Position numbers and translations under genes: made by a program. Of a stretch of DNA of 45,385 nucleotides, positions 1 through 8,062 are shown in pieces (position 1 is the first letter of the stretch; every line of letters starts with the position of its first letter). The notes under the pieces were generated by a model. It was not told the DNA's origin, did not search any database, and saw nothing but the letters and a program-made list of their open reading frames with translations. Source of the stretch: Halolacustris sp051744345. GTDB lineage: Bacteria; Actinomycetota; Humimicrobiia; Humimicrobiales; Humimicrobiaceae. The stretch is taken from NCBI GenBank assembly GCA_051744345.1, contig JBNJCW010000007.1, forward strand, positions 1 through 45,385, given 5' to 3'.

Positions 1-1
1 T

Positions 2-439
2 GTTTTGCCCTCACTATGCAGAAGCTCGACACTGGTTAAGACATCGATGTTTGGCACATTGTTCTTTTTGCTCTTTTTCTTGACCACTCCTTCAGCAGCT
101 CAGTGGTTTAGCTGGGTTATGCTGTTTGCAGCTGTAATAATATCCAGGTACCCCAAGTATTCCGGGCTCTTCTATGCCCTTACCGGCACCTGGTTTTTGT
201 ACTGGATACTTGCCTCTGATCTGGGGGTTTTTACCCCTTATCTGTTTACTCCCCTGGACGGCCCCTATTTCCACTCATTGGCGGTAAACTTCAGGCTGCA
301 TCTGCAGGATATCCGTATTGGGGACAATATCGCCCTGGAAACCTTCATAAATTTTGCCAGGACAGCATACAGCGCCATTATCCTATGGATAATGTTTCTG
401 CTGGGCAGGGACATTTACAGGGAAGCAAAGGAGCTTTAA
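2..439 (+). CDS. Membrane protein, C-terminal part (cut by window start)
   Basis: The frame is open at the left edge, so this is the last ~145 residues of a longer protein. The TTG at position 5 need not be a start. Three or four hydrophobic segments are visible, including one at the beginning (rich in Phe and Leu) and one near the end before a short charged tail ending REAKEL. I do not recognise the family. The glycan genes downstream make a polysaccharide-related membrane function possible, but that is only context. The next small membrane-protein gene starts one base after this stop, so the two are probably co-transcribed. Confidence 0.55.
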   Translation, partial: VLPSLCRSSTLVKTSMFGTLFFLLFFLTTPSAAQWFSWVMLFAAVIISRYPKYSGLFYALTGTWFLYWILASDLGVFTPYLFTPLDGPYFHSLAVNFRLHLQDIRIGDNIALETFINFARTAYSAIILWIMFLLGRDIYREAKEL

Positions 440-440
440 C

Positions 441-707
441 TTGAATGCAGTAAGGCAGACAATAATTAACATAATCACCACCAGGCCTGCCAGCACCATA
501 CTGGCCAAGGCCTCCCATGACTTTATGTTCTCCTCTTTCTATATCCTTATTATAGGGCTGGCGGTACTGGGCATAGTAAACCTTACCATGAGGATAAATA
601 ACAGAAGCAGAAGATATATTACAGTGGTAAATACTATGCTGTTTGCATTGCTTCTTCTCTCTATTGCCCTGGCTAATATACTGTTCTGGCTTATAAGGGG
701 CTACTAG
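441..707 (+). CDS. Small membrane protein, unknown function
   Basis: This 88-residue protein starts at a TTG preceded by AAAGGAG at about 427-433, a good ribosome binding site. It has two clear hydrophobic segments (about residues 30-48 and 65-86) joined by a basic loop (RINNRSRRY), so it is probably a two-span inner-membrane protein. It follows the upstream membrane protein almost without a gap and probably shares its transcript. Its 3' end faces the convergent DUF11/SGNH gene, with only one base between the stops. No family is recognised. Confidence 0.6.
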   Translation: MNAVRQTIINIITTRPASTILAKASHDFMFSSFYILIIGLAVLGIVNLTMRINNRSRRYITVVNTMLFALLLLSIALANILFWLIRGY

Positions 708-708
708 G

Positions 709-2628
709 TTACCTGACGCCGTGCTTGTTGAGTTGGCCGGATATGGTGTTAAATGCTATCCTTGCCGCCAGCTGATCCCCGCTGCTGTTGTAATGCAGGC
801 CGTCTGCCAGCAGCTGGTTCGGGTTTTCGCTCTGCAGCATGGGCCCAAACACATCCACAAACACCGCCCCTCGCTCCGCACAGATTTGGGAAGCAATATT
901 GTTGTAGGTTGTCAGGTCAGAATTTAAGTGGCTGATTTTAAGCTCTTCATTTACCACTCCGGTGGACATAACCACCACCATGGCCCCGGTATTGGTCTTA
1001 ATGGTGTCTATCATGGCTCCCAGGTAATAGCGGAAGGTCTCCGGAGCTATGCGGTAGTAGCCCGAAGACGTATCGGCATCATTGGTGCCGTAGTTTATTA
1101 TAAAGATGTAGGGGCTCTGGTCCAGGATACCTGAGCTTAACATCCGGTTGTAGCCCATGTCCACAGTTTCTCCGCCTCTGCCGCTTTTTATGAAATTAAA
1201 GGACCCGTAGGGATAGCTCTGCTCAAACAGGCTGTTAAGCTGGCCTACCCACTGGGTGTTTGATACCTGGGAGTCTCCCATAATCGCCACATTGTAGCTG
1301 TAGTTGGAGACCACTGAATGGGTGACCGATTCAGACTCAAGCCTCTCTTCCTGGTATATCAGCGTGCTGGTATTGGTAACCTTGGTCCCGTAATAAAGTC
1401 CCCCGTCAACCTTTACCCGGTAGTAATAGCTAAACTCTTCTCCGGGGGAAAGCTCAGCTGCCCTTACGCTGAATACCCTGTCCGGGGCTTCCCACCTAAA
1501 CAGGGAAGGATCGATATCAGAATCGATAAAAGTCGTATTTTCCGGGATTGAGTTTTCCACAAACACATCATAGGCGCTACCGTCACCGGTGTTCTTGAAG
1601 GTTACCGTATATTTTATGGTTTCATTGGGCAGTAGATCCCCGCCGTTTTCATCAACTCCGGCAAGGACAAACCCGTCAAACTGCGGGAATGCCCTGACCA
1701 TAAGCTCCTTGTTTTCCAGGGGCGTTTGGCCAAAGCCGCCTTCTATGGCAGGCTCAAACACCACCCTGGTATTGTCCCCGAGCCCCGAGGAAACCTCCAG
1801 CGAATAATTTATAAATATTTTTTCATTGGGCCCTACACTGTCAAGCCTTATTGCTTCCCGGCCGCCAACCACATCCATATAAGCTGAATCAGAGGTAAAG
1901 CTTCCATCGACATAGGCGGTATTATCCGGGATTATGCCCAGTAAGGTAACATCAGAGGCCAGCATATTGCCGCTGTTCTTAACAAAGAAGACCACATTCA
2001 GGATGTCTCCCATCCTGAGATACTCGCTGTTTTGGCCGGTTATCTTGTAATAGGACTCCGAGAAATCAATGCTGCTTATTACTGTGGTTTTAAGGCTGGT
2101 TTCAAACTTCTTATTTATCTGCTCGACCGAATCGCTCCTCCTGTAGGTTATATCCAGCGTATTATTGGAAATTACAGTCTCGTTATCCAGGGGGTTGTCC
2201 AGCTCTACAACAAAAGAGAGCTTCTTTTTCTGTCCCACTTCAAGGGAGCCTATTAAAAAACTTAATGTTTTATCATCTGCTGACTTTAGGTAATCGATAT
2301 CTCTGGAGACAAGCCGTGTATGTTCGGGTATATCGGTAGTAACCACTACATCGGTAACTTCTTTCCTTCCCTCATTGGCCAGATTAATTATGTAGGTCAG
2401 GGTATCTCCCGGGCTGGCTTCATCTTTGGATACGACTATGTAATTTGACTGGGCGCTTACGAAATTAGGCACATCCAAATAATCGAGGTAGGATATATAA
2501 GCTACGGGTATGGCTATGGAAAGCACCAGGGCCGCCAGCACCACTATTATAAATGTCCTGCTTTTAAGGAAATTTGAAGAACTACCTTCGTTTTTTGCCA
2601 ATTTTAAGTCCCCTTGCTGCGGTACCAT
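709..2628 (-). CDS. Membrane-anchored DUF11-repeat protein with C-terminal SGNH/GDSL hydrolase domain
   Basis: The protein has 639 residues. An N-terminal hydrophobic anchor (about 25-50) is followed by three or four beta-rich repeats of DUF11/CARDB type, recognisable by the recurring patterns 'GDTLTYxINLxNxG', 'xIPExTxxVxxS' and 'VGxxxKxSF' (about 55-430). The C-terminal ~190 residues form an SGNH hydrolase: GDSQ (block I, nucleophile Ser), GRGG (block II), GTND (block III) and DGLHYNSSG (block V, catalytic Asp/His). The layout suggests an outward-facing stalk that carries an esterase or acetylhydrolase acting on surface glycan. Substrate is unknown. The start overlaps the end of the epimerase gene by 25 bp, so translation of the two is coupled. 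The fusion of stalk and hydrolase is seen directly; the role is inferred. Confidence 0.85.
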   Translation of the reverse strand: MVPQQGDLKLAKNEGSSSNFLKSRTFIIVVLAALVLSIAIPVAYISYLDYLDVPNFVSAQSNYIVVSKDEASPGDTLTYIINLANEGRKEVTDVVVTTDIPEHTRLVSRDIDYLKSADDKTLSFLIGSLEVGQKKKLSFVVELDNPLDNETVISNNTLDITYRRSDSVEQINKKFETSLKTTVISSIDFSESYYKITGQNSEYLRMGDILNVVFFVKNSGNMLASDVTLLGIIPDNTAYVDGSFTSDSAYMDVVGGREAIRLDSVGPNEKIFINYSLEVSSGLGDNTRVVFEPAIEGGFGQTPLENKELMVRAFPQFDGFVLAGVDENGGDLLPNETIKYTVTFKNTGDGSAYDVFVENSIPENTTFIDSDIDPSLFRWEAPDRVFSVRAAELSPGEEFSYYYRVKVDGGLYYGTKVTNTSTLIYQEERLESESVTHSVVSNYSYNVAIMGDSQVSNTQWVGQLNSLFEQSYPYGSFNFIKSGRGGETVDMGYNRMLSSGILDQSPYIFIINYGTNDADTSSGYYRIAPETFRYYLGAMIDTIKTNTGAMVVVMSTGVVNEELKISHLNSDLTTYNNIASQICAERGAVFVDVFGPMLQSENPNQLLADGLHYNSSGDQLAARIAFNTISGQLNKHGVR

Positions 2629-3563
2629 TTTATGAATTTTTCAATCCCCTCTTCTATGGGGGTAGATGGATTATAGCCCAGGATTTTTTTAGCTTTTTCT
2701 ATATGGGCATAGGTGGTAATTACATCCCCGGGCTGCATGCCCATTTTTTTTATGCCTGCTTTTTTGCCCATCTTTTCTTCGATGAGCCCAATCAAAGCAC
2801 TAAGCTCTATGGGGCTGGAATTTCCCAGATTTATTATCTGGTAGCCGCTGACTCTATCCAGGCACCTGTAAAGTGCCCCGGTTATATCATCTATATAGGT
2901 GTAGTCCCTGCTGGTTTTGCCGTCACCGTAAACCTCAATTTCCTTTCCTTCATCTATCCGCCTCACAAATTTATGTATGGCCATCTCCGGCCTCTGCCTG
3001 GGCCCGTAAACGGTAAAAAACCTGAGGCAGAAACAATCGATACCATAAAGGTGGTGATAGGTATGGCAGACGAGCTCTCCGCTTTTTTTGGTGGCCGCAT
3101 AGGGGGAGATGGGAAAGTCTACATTGTCATCCTCGGAGAAGGGCACCTTCCGGTTATTGCCGTAAACCGAGGAAGAGGAAGCGAAGATAAATTTATCTAC
3201 ACCCCGCTCCCTTGCCAGCTCCAGAAGATGCATGGTCCCCTCCACATTTACCTTCTCGTAAAGCAGGGGATAGCGTATGGAAGGCCTTACCCCCGCCCTG
3301 GCGGCAAGGTGGACAATCTTATCTATTCTGTGCCGTAAAAATATCTGCTTGAGAGCGTTAAAATCGGTGATATCTGCCTCCTCCAGCACAAAATTGGGCT
3401 CCCTTATAAACCCCTTTATATTCTTCCTTTTTATGGCCGGATCATAGTAGTCGTTGAAATCATCGATGCAAATAATCTTTGCCTGGTAATGATTTTTAAG
3501 CAGGTGCCCTATAAAGCTTGACCCTATAAACCCTGCACCGCCGGTTATTAGTAAATTTTCCAT
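2604..3563 (-). CDS. NAD-dependent nucleotide-sugar epimerase (UDP-glucuronate 4-epimerase-like)
   Basis: This 319-residue extended short-chain dehydrogenase has the Rossmann glycine motif GGAGFIG (about 8-14), the catalytic SSSSVYG segment with YAATK (YxxxK), and the substrate-loop motif RFFTVYGPRQRPEMAIHKF that is typical of the CapI / UDP-glucuronate 4-epimerase group. It would interconvert UDP-sugars for polysaccharide synthesis in the cytoplasm. UDP-glucose 4-epimerase activity cannot be excluded from sequence alone. The gene leads a two-gene minus-strand operon with the DUF11/SGNH protein. It has no obvious ribosome binding site, but a TATAAT box (on the minus strand) lies 30 bp upstream of the ATG. 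Confidence 0.88.
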   Translation of the reverse strand: MENLLITGGAGFIGSSFIGHLLKNHYQAKIICIDDFNDYYDPAIKRKNIKGFIREPNFVLEEADITDFNALKQIFLRHRIDKIVHLAARAGVRPSIRYPLLYEKVNVEGTMHLLELARERGVDKFIFASSSSVYGNNRKVPFSEDDNVDFPISPYAATKKSGELVCHTYHHLYGIDCFCLRFFTVYGPRQRPEMAIHKFVRRIDEGKEIEVYGDGKTSRDYTYIDDITGALYRCLDRVSGYQIINLGNSSPIELSALIGLIEEKMGKKAGIKKMGMQPGDVITTYAHIEKAKKILGYNPSTPIEEGIEKFIKWYRSKGT

Positions 3564-3592
3564 ATTGTGATAAAATTGATAAATATTTTAAC

Positions 3593-3598
3593 ATTATA
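3593..3598 (-). promoter_or_regulatory. -10 box for the epimerase operon
   Basis: The minus strand reads TATAAT about 30 bp upstream of the epimerase ATG. I see no good -35 hexamer at the usual distance. With the plus-strand TATAAT at 3660 it makes a compact divergent promoter region. Confidence 0.45.
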
Positions 3599-3659
3599 CA
3601 GGCTTGCAAATAATTTTTCTAATAAATTGTTGGCCTGAAAGATTCTTTTAAAGTTAAAG

Positions 3660-3665
3660 TATAAT
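3660..3665 (+). promoter_or_regulatory. -10 box for the mntA-hepT pair
   Basis: TATAAT lies in the context TTAAAGTATAATTGTG, about 35 bp before a strong AGGAGG (3695-3700). No convincing -35 box is seen. Confidence 0.45.
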
Positions 3666-3732
3666 TGTGATAAACTTAATATATTAAATACACAAGGAGG
3701 CGGAAATTTTTAGTTCCCTGTACTTAAACGAA

Positions 3733-4179
3733 ATGGAAGAAATTTTTCCAGATATAAAACTCGTTACCAGGATACTGCAGGAGAATGGGGCTGTCCTGGC
3801 CTTTGTGTTTGGTTCTGCTGTTAAAGGAAAGCAGACCAGGCTAAGCGATATCGATATTGCTGTACTGCTGGATAAATCTATTTGCAGGGGAGATTATAAC
3901 CGGGCCAGGCTCAATATTATGGATAGACTGGGCCGGCTTGTAAAAAACAAGCCGGTGGATGTGGCCATACTCAACAATGCTTCTCCCCTGCTTGCCCAGC
4001 TGGCTGTCACCAGAGGAAGGGTAATCTTCTGCAAGGATGATGATTTAAGGGTTAATTTTCAGGTAAGGACTCTCAAAGAATTTGATGACGCCCTTTATCT
4101 TAGAAGGGTTTACTACAAATATCTGGAAGAGAGGGTAAGGCAAAACAGGCTGGGAGAAATGAGTGCCAAAACCGGATAA
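3733..4179 (+). CDS. mntA: MntA-like minimal nucleotidyltransferase antitoxin
   Basis: This 148-residue protein carries the MNT motif GSA...LSDIDIAVL (GSx9-10DxD, about residues 27-43), which binds Mg and ATP in the DNA polymerase beta superfamily. In the studied MntA/HepT pairs the MNT protein AMPylates the toxin's RX4HXY motif and so neutralises it. The HepT partner follows with a 17-bp overlap, as usual for the pair. The start is uncertain. The ATG at 3733 has no close ribosome binding site, whereas AGGAGG at 3695-3700 sits five bases before an in-frame ATT at 3706, which would add nine residues. The MNT fold is complete from 3733, so I keep the ATG. Confidence 0.85.
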   Translation: MEEIFPDIKLVTRILQENGAVLAFVFGSAVKGKQTRLSDIDIAVLLDKSICRGDYNRARLNIMDRLGRLVKNKPVDVAILNNASPLLAQLAVTRGRVIFCKDDDLRVNFQVRTLKEFDDALYLRRVYYKYLEERVRQNRLGEMSAKTG

Positions 4180-4609
4180 TCTGGAAACAGAAATAATAAT
4201 AAAGGAAAGACTTGCAAAGATTGAAGAGGCTGCCTCAGAGCTAAAAGAGATTCGCAAGCTTCCAAAACAGGATTTTTTTAAGAAGAAAAGGATTCAGTAT
4301 GCCGCAATGTATGCCATGATTATCGGGATAGAAGCTGTCTGTGATATCGGAAATCATATTCTGGCCAAATACTTTAATACAAGCGCAGGGACCTATAAGG
4401 ATATTATCTTGTTGCTTGGAAAACAAAGGGTAATACCCCAGGATTTTAGCCAACAATCCTCCCAGATGACCGACTTTAGGAATATTTTAATTCATCTTTA
4501 CCTTAAAATTGATACTGAAGAAGTTTACAAAAACCTTAAAAAAGCACCCCAGGAATTTACCAGGTTCTCTCAATACTTTTTGGATTTCCTAAAAAAACAG
4601 CAGCCTTGA
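4163..4609 (+). CDS. hepT: HepT-like HEPN/DUF86 toxin
   Basis: This 148-residue all-alpha HEPN (DUF86) protein contains RNILIHLY near residues 112-119. That is an exact RX4HXY motif: the Arg and His are the HEPN ribonuclease residues, and the Tyr is the AMPylation target in studied systems. The GTG start at 4163 overlaps the end of mntA and has GGGAGA just upstream. Family knowledge predicts an RNase toxin held inactive by MntA. The pair sits beside glycan genes and could act as a stabilising or defence element. A hairpin follows the stop. Confidence 0.87.
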   Translation: MPKPDNLETEIIIKERLAKIEEAASELKEIRKLPKQDFFKKKRIQYAAMYAMIIGIEAVCDIGNHILAKYFNTSAGTYKDIILLLGKQRVIPQDFSQQSSQMTDFRNILIHLYLKIDTEEVYKNLKKAPQEFTRFSQYFLDFLKKQQP

Positions 4610-4670
4610 AAAGCTTGCCATGCACTTTCCCCCACCTAGACCCTGCATGGAGCATAAAGGAAGCTTTTTA
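4609..4670 (+). terminator. Candidate terminator after hepT
   Basis: Nested inverted repeats are present: AAAAGCTT (4609-4616) with AAGCTTTT (4661-4668), and inside them CCATGCA (4618-4624) with TGCATGG (4644-4650). The right arm runs into T4 and A-rich sequence. The two stems are not contiguous, so an imperfect rho-independent terminator is likely but not certain. Confidence 0.45.
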
Positions 4671-4720
4671 AAAAATATTTGTCTAAAACTTTGTTAATAT
4701 TTATACTTTAGTCATATAAA

Positions 4721-4726
4721 TATAAT
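4721..4726 (+). promoter_or_regulatory. -10 box of the small membrane protein gene
   Basis: TATAAT lies 22 bp upstream of the ATG at 4748, in a very A+T-rich segment, with AGGGAAAGGAA in between as ribosome binding site. Confidence 0.45.
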
Positions 4727-4747
4727 AAACATAGGGAAAGGAAACTA

Positions 4748-4939
4748 ATGGGTAATGGACCAAGAAGCCACGGCGGCTCGGGATTGGCAGGGGCTGCCTA
4801 TTTTATGGGGTTTGTTGCTGCAGCGGTTTACTATATACAGAACGCTGCTTCTTTTGGTATGGGGGTGCTGGGTTTTTTGAAAGCCCTGGTCTGGCCCGCT
4901 TTTTTGGTGTACAGCCTGCTGGAGTTTTTAAAGATGTAG
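4748..4939 (+). CDS. Small glycine-rich membrane protein, unknown function
   Basis: This 63-residue protein has a good ribosome binding site (AGGGAAAGGAA) and its own TATAAT. After a hydrophilic Gly/Ser-rich start (MGNGPRSHGGSG) it has two hydrophobic segments (about 14-30 and 38-58), so it is a predicted two-span or hairpin membrane protein. I do not recognise the family. Its last 12 bp overlap, on the opposite strand, the end of the decayed reading frame described next. It is probably monocistronic. Confidence 0.55.
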   Translation: MGNGPRSHGGSGLAGAAYFMGFVAAAVYYIQNAASFGMGVLGFLKALVWPAFLVYSLLEFLKM

Positions 4940-5500
4940 GGGTGCAGGTGCAAACTCATCCACAATATCCCCAACTATTTTCCTGCCCCTTTCGGTTCCT
5001 GTTAACTCAGCCGGAGACCTGTTACCCAGAGAAGGGTGTTTCCCGTGTATCCAGAAGTCATAAAAATTATCCTACTGCCGGAGGCAAGACTTACTGAATT
5101 CTTCCCCTGAAAAGCCATCGGGCTTTTACCCCAGAAGCGTTCCTTTTAAAATCCTCAAATATTTTATCGATAATCTCATCCCGGCCGATTTCCTCTGGCC
5201 GAATAAGGCTCCGGGGGTTGCCTCTGGTAAGGTTTTTTTATTTATTCAGATTCCTGCGTGCATAAGCGCAAAAAAAAGAGCTGGCTGTCTCTAATGTAGG
5301 CGTTTCCCTGCTCTACTCCCCTGGAATTTGTCTATACTATTTCGTCTCTTTCCCCTGCCCTCTTCCGTTATTAAGTATTTGTGCCTTTACATTTTGGCGG
5401 TCAGATACCCTGTATTGGCTGTTTGGAAGCATTATCTTTTTGCCGTCTTCGCTAAGTACCCTGTCACGAAGGGAGGTAAAATTTTTCTTTTAGCCTTTTT
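4928..5500 (-). pseudogene. Decayed coding remnants in the 4940-5538 gap (last piece DUF2384-like)
   Basis: No intact gene occupies this stretch, but the minus strand shows protein-like pieces broken by stops and frame changes. In N-to-C order they are a piece containing SLRDRVLSEDGKKIMLPNSQ (stop at 5338), a piece containing TRGNPRSLIRPEEIGRDEI (stop at 5091), and a piece containing WIHGKHPSLGNRSPAEL followed by TERGRKIV (stop at 4928). The last resembles the 'WLRTPNPALGGRSPLELL..EEGA..V' pattern of the C-terminal Xre/MbcA/ParS antitoxin domain (DUF2384). They may be one gene with several frameshifts or separate fragments. The DUF2384 assignment is from memory and tentative. No transposase or terminal inverted repeat is visible. 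Confidence 0.35.
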
Positions 5501-5522
5501 ATGGTAAAGTATACCTAAAATC

Positions 5523-5528
5523 TATAAT
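5523..5528 (+). promoter_or_regulatory. -10 box; near-leaderless start for the first GT4 gene
   Basis: A perfect TATAAT ends ten bases before the ATG at 5539. Transcription would begin about three or four bases before the start codon, leaving no room for a ribosome binding site. Confidence 0.5.
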
Positions 5529-5538
5529 TGCTTTTCAT

Positions 5539-6993
5539 ATGAGCAAAATATTTTTAATGGGGATGAGCCCCCTTCCTTTTGAGAATGACCGCAAGGTTTA
5601 CGGGACAGGCATTCGCACCTGGCAGTTTATTCAGCCTCTGCTTGAATGCGGCCATGATATCTGCCTGGCAAGCTACGGCATACCCTCGGCTTATCCAGAG
5701 GGCTTTGTTTCCGAGCACAGAAAAAATTACTCATATAAGGGCCACCGTTTCCAATACCACCTGCTGGCCCCGGATGACTTCAATGACGTAGGCCTGCTGT
5801 CAGAAATTAAAACCGATTTCAGCCCTGATTGTGTGGTAGGCTGCACGTTTTACCCTTCATATATGGCTTCCAGGATAAAAGGCGGGCTTCCTTTCTGGGC
5901 AGACCTTTTCGGACATGTAATGGCTGAGGCGCAGGCCAGGGCAGCGGTGGATGGCGATGACAGCTGCCTGTTCCACTACTGGAACGGGGAGTACAATATA
6001 GTCACCTCTGCTGATATCTTCTCCTGTGTCTCCGGCAGGCAGGAGTATGCCCTGGTAGGGGAGCTGGGGGCGGCAGGCAGGCTTAACCGTTATACCTCCG
6101 GCTATGATTTTACCTGCGCCATTCCCTGCGGCATGCCCGGCCAGGACTACAGGCATACCAAAAAGGTTGTAAGGGGAAACAAGGCAGCAGATGATGATTT
6201 TGTGGTGCTGTGGACCGGAGGCTATAATACCTGGACAGATATAGATACCCTGTTTTGTGCCCTGGAGGGGGCAATAGCTAAAAATCCATCCATTAAATTT
6301 GTCTCTACGGGGGGAGAGATACCGGAGCAGGACACAGCTACCTACCCCCGCTTCCTTTCCATGATAAAAAAAAGCAAATACCGTTCCAGCTTCATAATGG
6401 AAGGGTGGGTTAAGGGAGAGGACGTGCCCAATTACTACCTGGAAGCGGATGTGGGCGTAAACATAGACAGGGACATATACGAGGTGAGGCTGGGAAGCAA
6501 GAACCGGATACTGGACTGGATGAGGGCGGGGCTATGCGTGCTTTCCTCCAATGTCTGCGAGCTTACCCAGATAATAGAGGAAAAGGGTCTGGGCTATACA
6601 TTCAAGGCGCATGATGCAGCAGACCTTGAACAGAAGCTTACCTACCTTACCTCCCACCGCCAGGAGGTATCATCCAGAGCAAAGAAGGGAAAAGACTACG
6701 GGCTGAAGAACTACAATTTCGCCCGCACCACCAAAAAACTGCAGAAATGGGCCGAAAACCCCTCCCATGCCCCTGACTTCGGGAAAGAGAGAAAGATTTT
6801 TTTCGACAGGGAAGAGGCCTTAAAAAACATGGAGGCCATCTCCCTAAAACAGAAGGGGATGATAGCTGACAGGGACAGGAGGATAGCTGAGCTGGAAGCG
6901 GTAATAAACAGGGGTTTTGTATACCGTTTCTACCACTACCTCCGGGCACTGGGAAGGAAGATGGGCAAGGGCAAAAACTTGCCAAAATTGTAA
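5539..6993 (+). CDS. Glycosyltransferase, GT4-like, with C-terminal coiled coil
   Basis: The 484-residue protein has a two-domain GT-B layout. The N-terminal half (GTGIRTWQF near 25) would bind acceptor. The C-terminal half has VLWTGGYNTWTD, EGWVKGEDVPNYYLEADVG and a NRILDWMRAGLCVLSS segment that parallels the donor-site region of GT4 enzymes. The same DVGxxI...R..DWM/YIW pattern occurs in the 8063 gene, so the two are related. The last ~70 residues are charged and helical, probably a coiled coil with a basic end. It has no ribosome binding site and a TATAAT directly upstream. It would add a sugar to a cell-surface glycan; donor and linkage cannot be told. Confidence 0.82.
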   Translation: MSKIFLMGMSPLPFENDRKVYGTGIRTWQFIQPLLECGHDICLASYGIPSAYPEGFVSEHRKNYSYKGHRFQYHLLAPDDFNDVGLLSEIKTDFSPDCVVGCTFYPSYMASRIKGGLPFWADLFGHVMAEAQARAAVDGDDSCLFHYWNGEYNIVTSADIFSCVSGRQEYALVGELGAAGRLNRYTSGYDFTCAIPCGMPGQDYRHTKKVVRGNKAADDDFVVLWTGGYNTWTDIDTLFCALEGAIAKNPSIKFVSTGGEIPEQDTATYPRFLSMIKKSKYRSSFIMEGWVKGEDVPNYYLEADVGVNIDRDIYEVRLGSKNRILDWMRAGLCVLSSNVCELTQIIEEKGLGYTFKAHDAADLEQKLTYLTSHRQEVSSRAKKGKDYGLKNYNFARTTKKLQKWAENPSHAPDFGKERKIFFDREEALKNMEAISLKQKGMIADRDRRIAELEAVINRGFVYRFYHYLRALGRKMGKGKNLPKL

Positions 6994-7010
6994 TAAAAGG
7001 CTATGTGTAT

Positions 7011-7016
7011 TAGAAT
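7011..7016 (+). promoter_or_regulatory. -10-like box upstream of the GT2 gene at 7047
   Basis: TAGAAT occurs in the context TGTATTAGAATC. The same TGTATTAGAAT string precedes another GT2 gene at 25442, which makes a promoter role more likely than chance. Confidence 0.4.
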
Positions 7017-7046
7017 CTATTTACTGTAAAACCATATGCAATCCCA

Positions 7047-8027
7047 ATGGATCAAAGAAGCTTAATTATAATTGTAAGCTATAACAGCCAAAGCTATATA
7101 GAAAGATGCCTCCGCTCGATAATAGCCCAGAATTTTAATCACTGGTTTATGGTGGTGGCAGATAATAATTCCAGTGACCGGACGGTGGAGATAGTAAGGG
7201 AAGTAAGGAATTTTTCACCCCAGATAACCCCTGCTAACTTCAAGCTTTTGAGGCTGTCAAGGAATATGGGGTTTTCGGGGGCGGTAAACCATGTTTTTTT
7301 TAAATACTTAAAAGAAAGAGCCGGGGAATTTGATTACCTCATATTGCTTAACCCTGACATGCACCTGGGAAGAGATGCAGTGGGCCAGCTTATCGCACCG
7401 CTTGAAGAGGATAGGAGCATAGGGGTCTGCGGGGGGCTGATTTTAGAGTATGGGTCAAACAGGGTGCAGCACCTGGGAGGAACCGTAACCGCCAATTTTA
7501 TTACCGCCCATGCGGGAAGCGGCATAGACTACGGCCAGCTCAAAGAAGAGCTTAAGGGCAATGCTGATGAGCTGATGGAAACCATCAGGGATGTCACCTA
7601 TACCACCGGAGCGTTTTTTGCTGCCAGGGCGGGGCTGTTTTCTTCCCTGGGGGGGCTGGACACGGGATACAGGCCGGCCTATTTTGAGGAGCTGGATTTT
7701 TGCCTAAAAACACTGAGGGCAGGCATGAGGGTGGTGGTAAATCCCCTGGCCAGGGCCAGGCATGCGGAAGCGGTATCCACCACCAGGTACAGCAGGAAAT
7801 TCTACAAGCTCTACCATAAGAACCGCATTCGGTGCGCATTGCTGCATGCCGGGCTTTTCAGGCTGAAGTTTTTAAGGGAAGAGCTAAAGTGGGTAAAGAA
7901 CCAGGCAACCAGGGATCAGTACGGCCCTCTGGCCTTTGCTTACGGGGCTAATTTGCTGTTTTTACCCTTAAGTATGGCCGTAAGGGCAAAAAACCATTTT
8001 ATATTAAACAAATTACAGTTAAAATAG
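7047..8027 (+). CDS. Glycosyltransferase family 2 (rhamnosyltransferase-like)
   Basis: This 326-residue GT-A enzyme starts with the usual beta strand (LIIIVSYNSQSYIERCL). It has the nucleotide-binding DNNSSDRT, a LLNPDMHLG segment in the DxD position and FEELDFCLK, which supplies the ED of the active site. Overall it looks like the WbbL/rhamnosyltransferase group of GT2, though donor specificity is not decidable. Hydrophobic residues at the C-terminus suggest membrane association. No ribosome binding site is seen before the ATG; a TAGAAT box lies 30 bp upstream. Confidence 0.87.
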   Translation: MDQRSLIIIVSYNSQSYIERCLRSIIAQNFNHWFMVVADNNSSDRTVEIVREVRNFSPQITPANFKLLRLSRNMGFSGAVNHVFFKYLKERAGEFDYLILLNPDMHLGRDAVGQLIAPLEEDRSIGVCGGLILEYGSNRVQHLGGTVTANFITAHAGSGIDYGQLKEELKGNADELMETIRDVTYTTGAFFAARAGLFSSLGGLDTGYRPAYFEELDFCLKTLRAGMRVVVNPLARARHAEAVSTTRYSRKFYKLYHKNRIRCALLHAGLFRLKFLREELKWVKNQATRDQYGPLAFAYGANLLFLPLSMAVRAKNHFILNKLQLK

Positions 8028-8062
8028 TGATAACCTTAATTTTTAAGAAAAAGGAATAAACC

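Noticed and set aside
2574..3338. Open frame of 254 codons on the plus strand over the epimerase gene
   Set aside because: It has no ribosome binding site and no recognisable domain, and mirrors the codon pattern of the minus-strand epimerase, whose motifs are complete.
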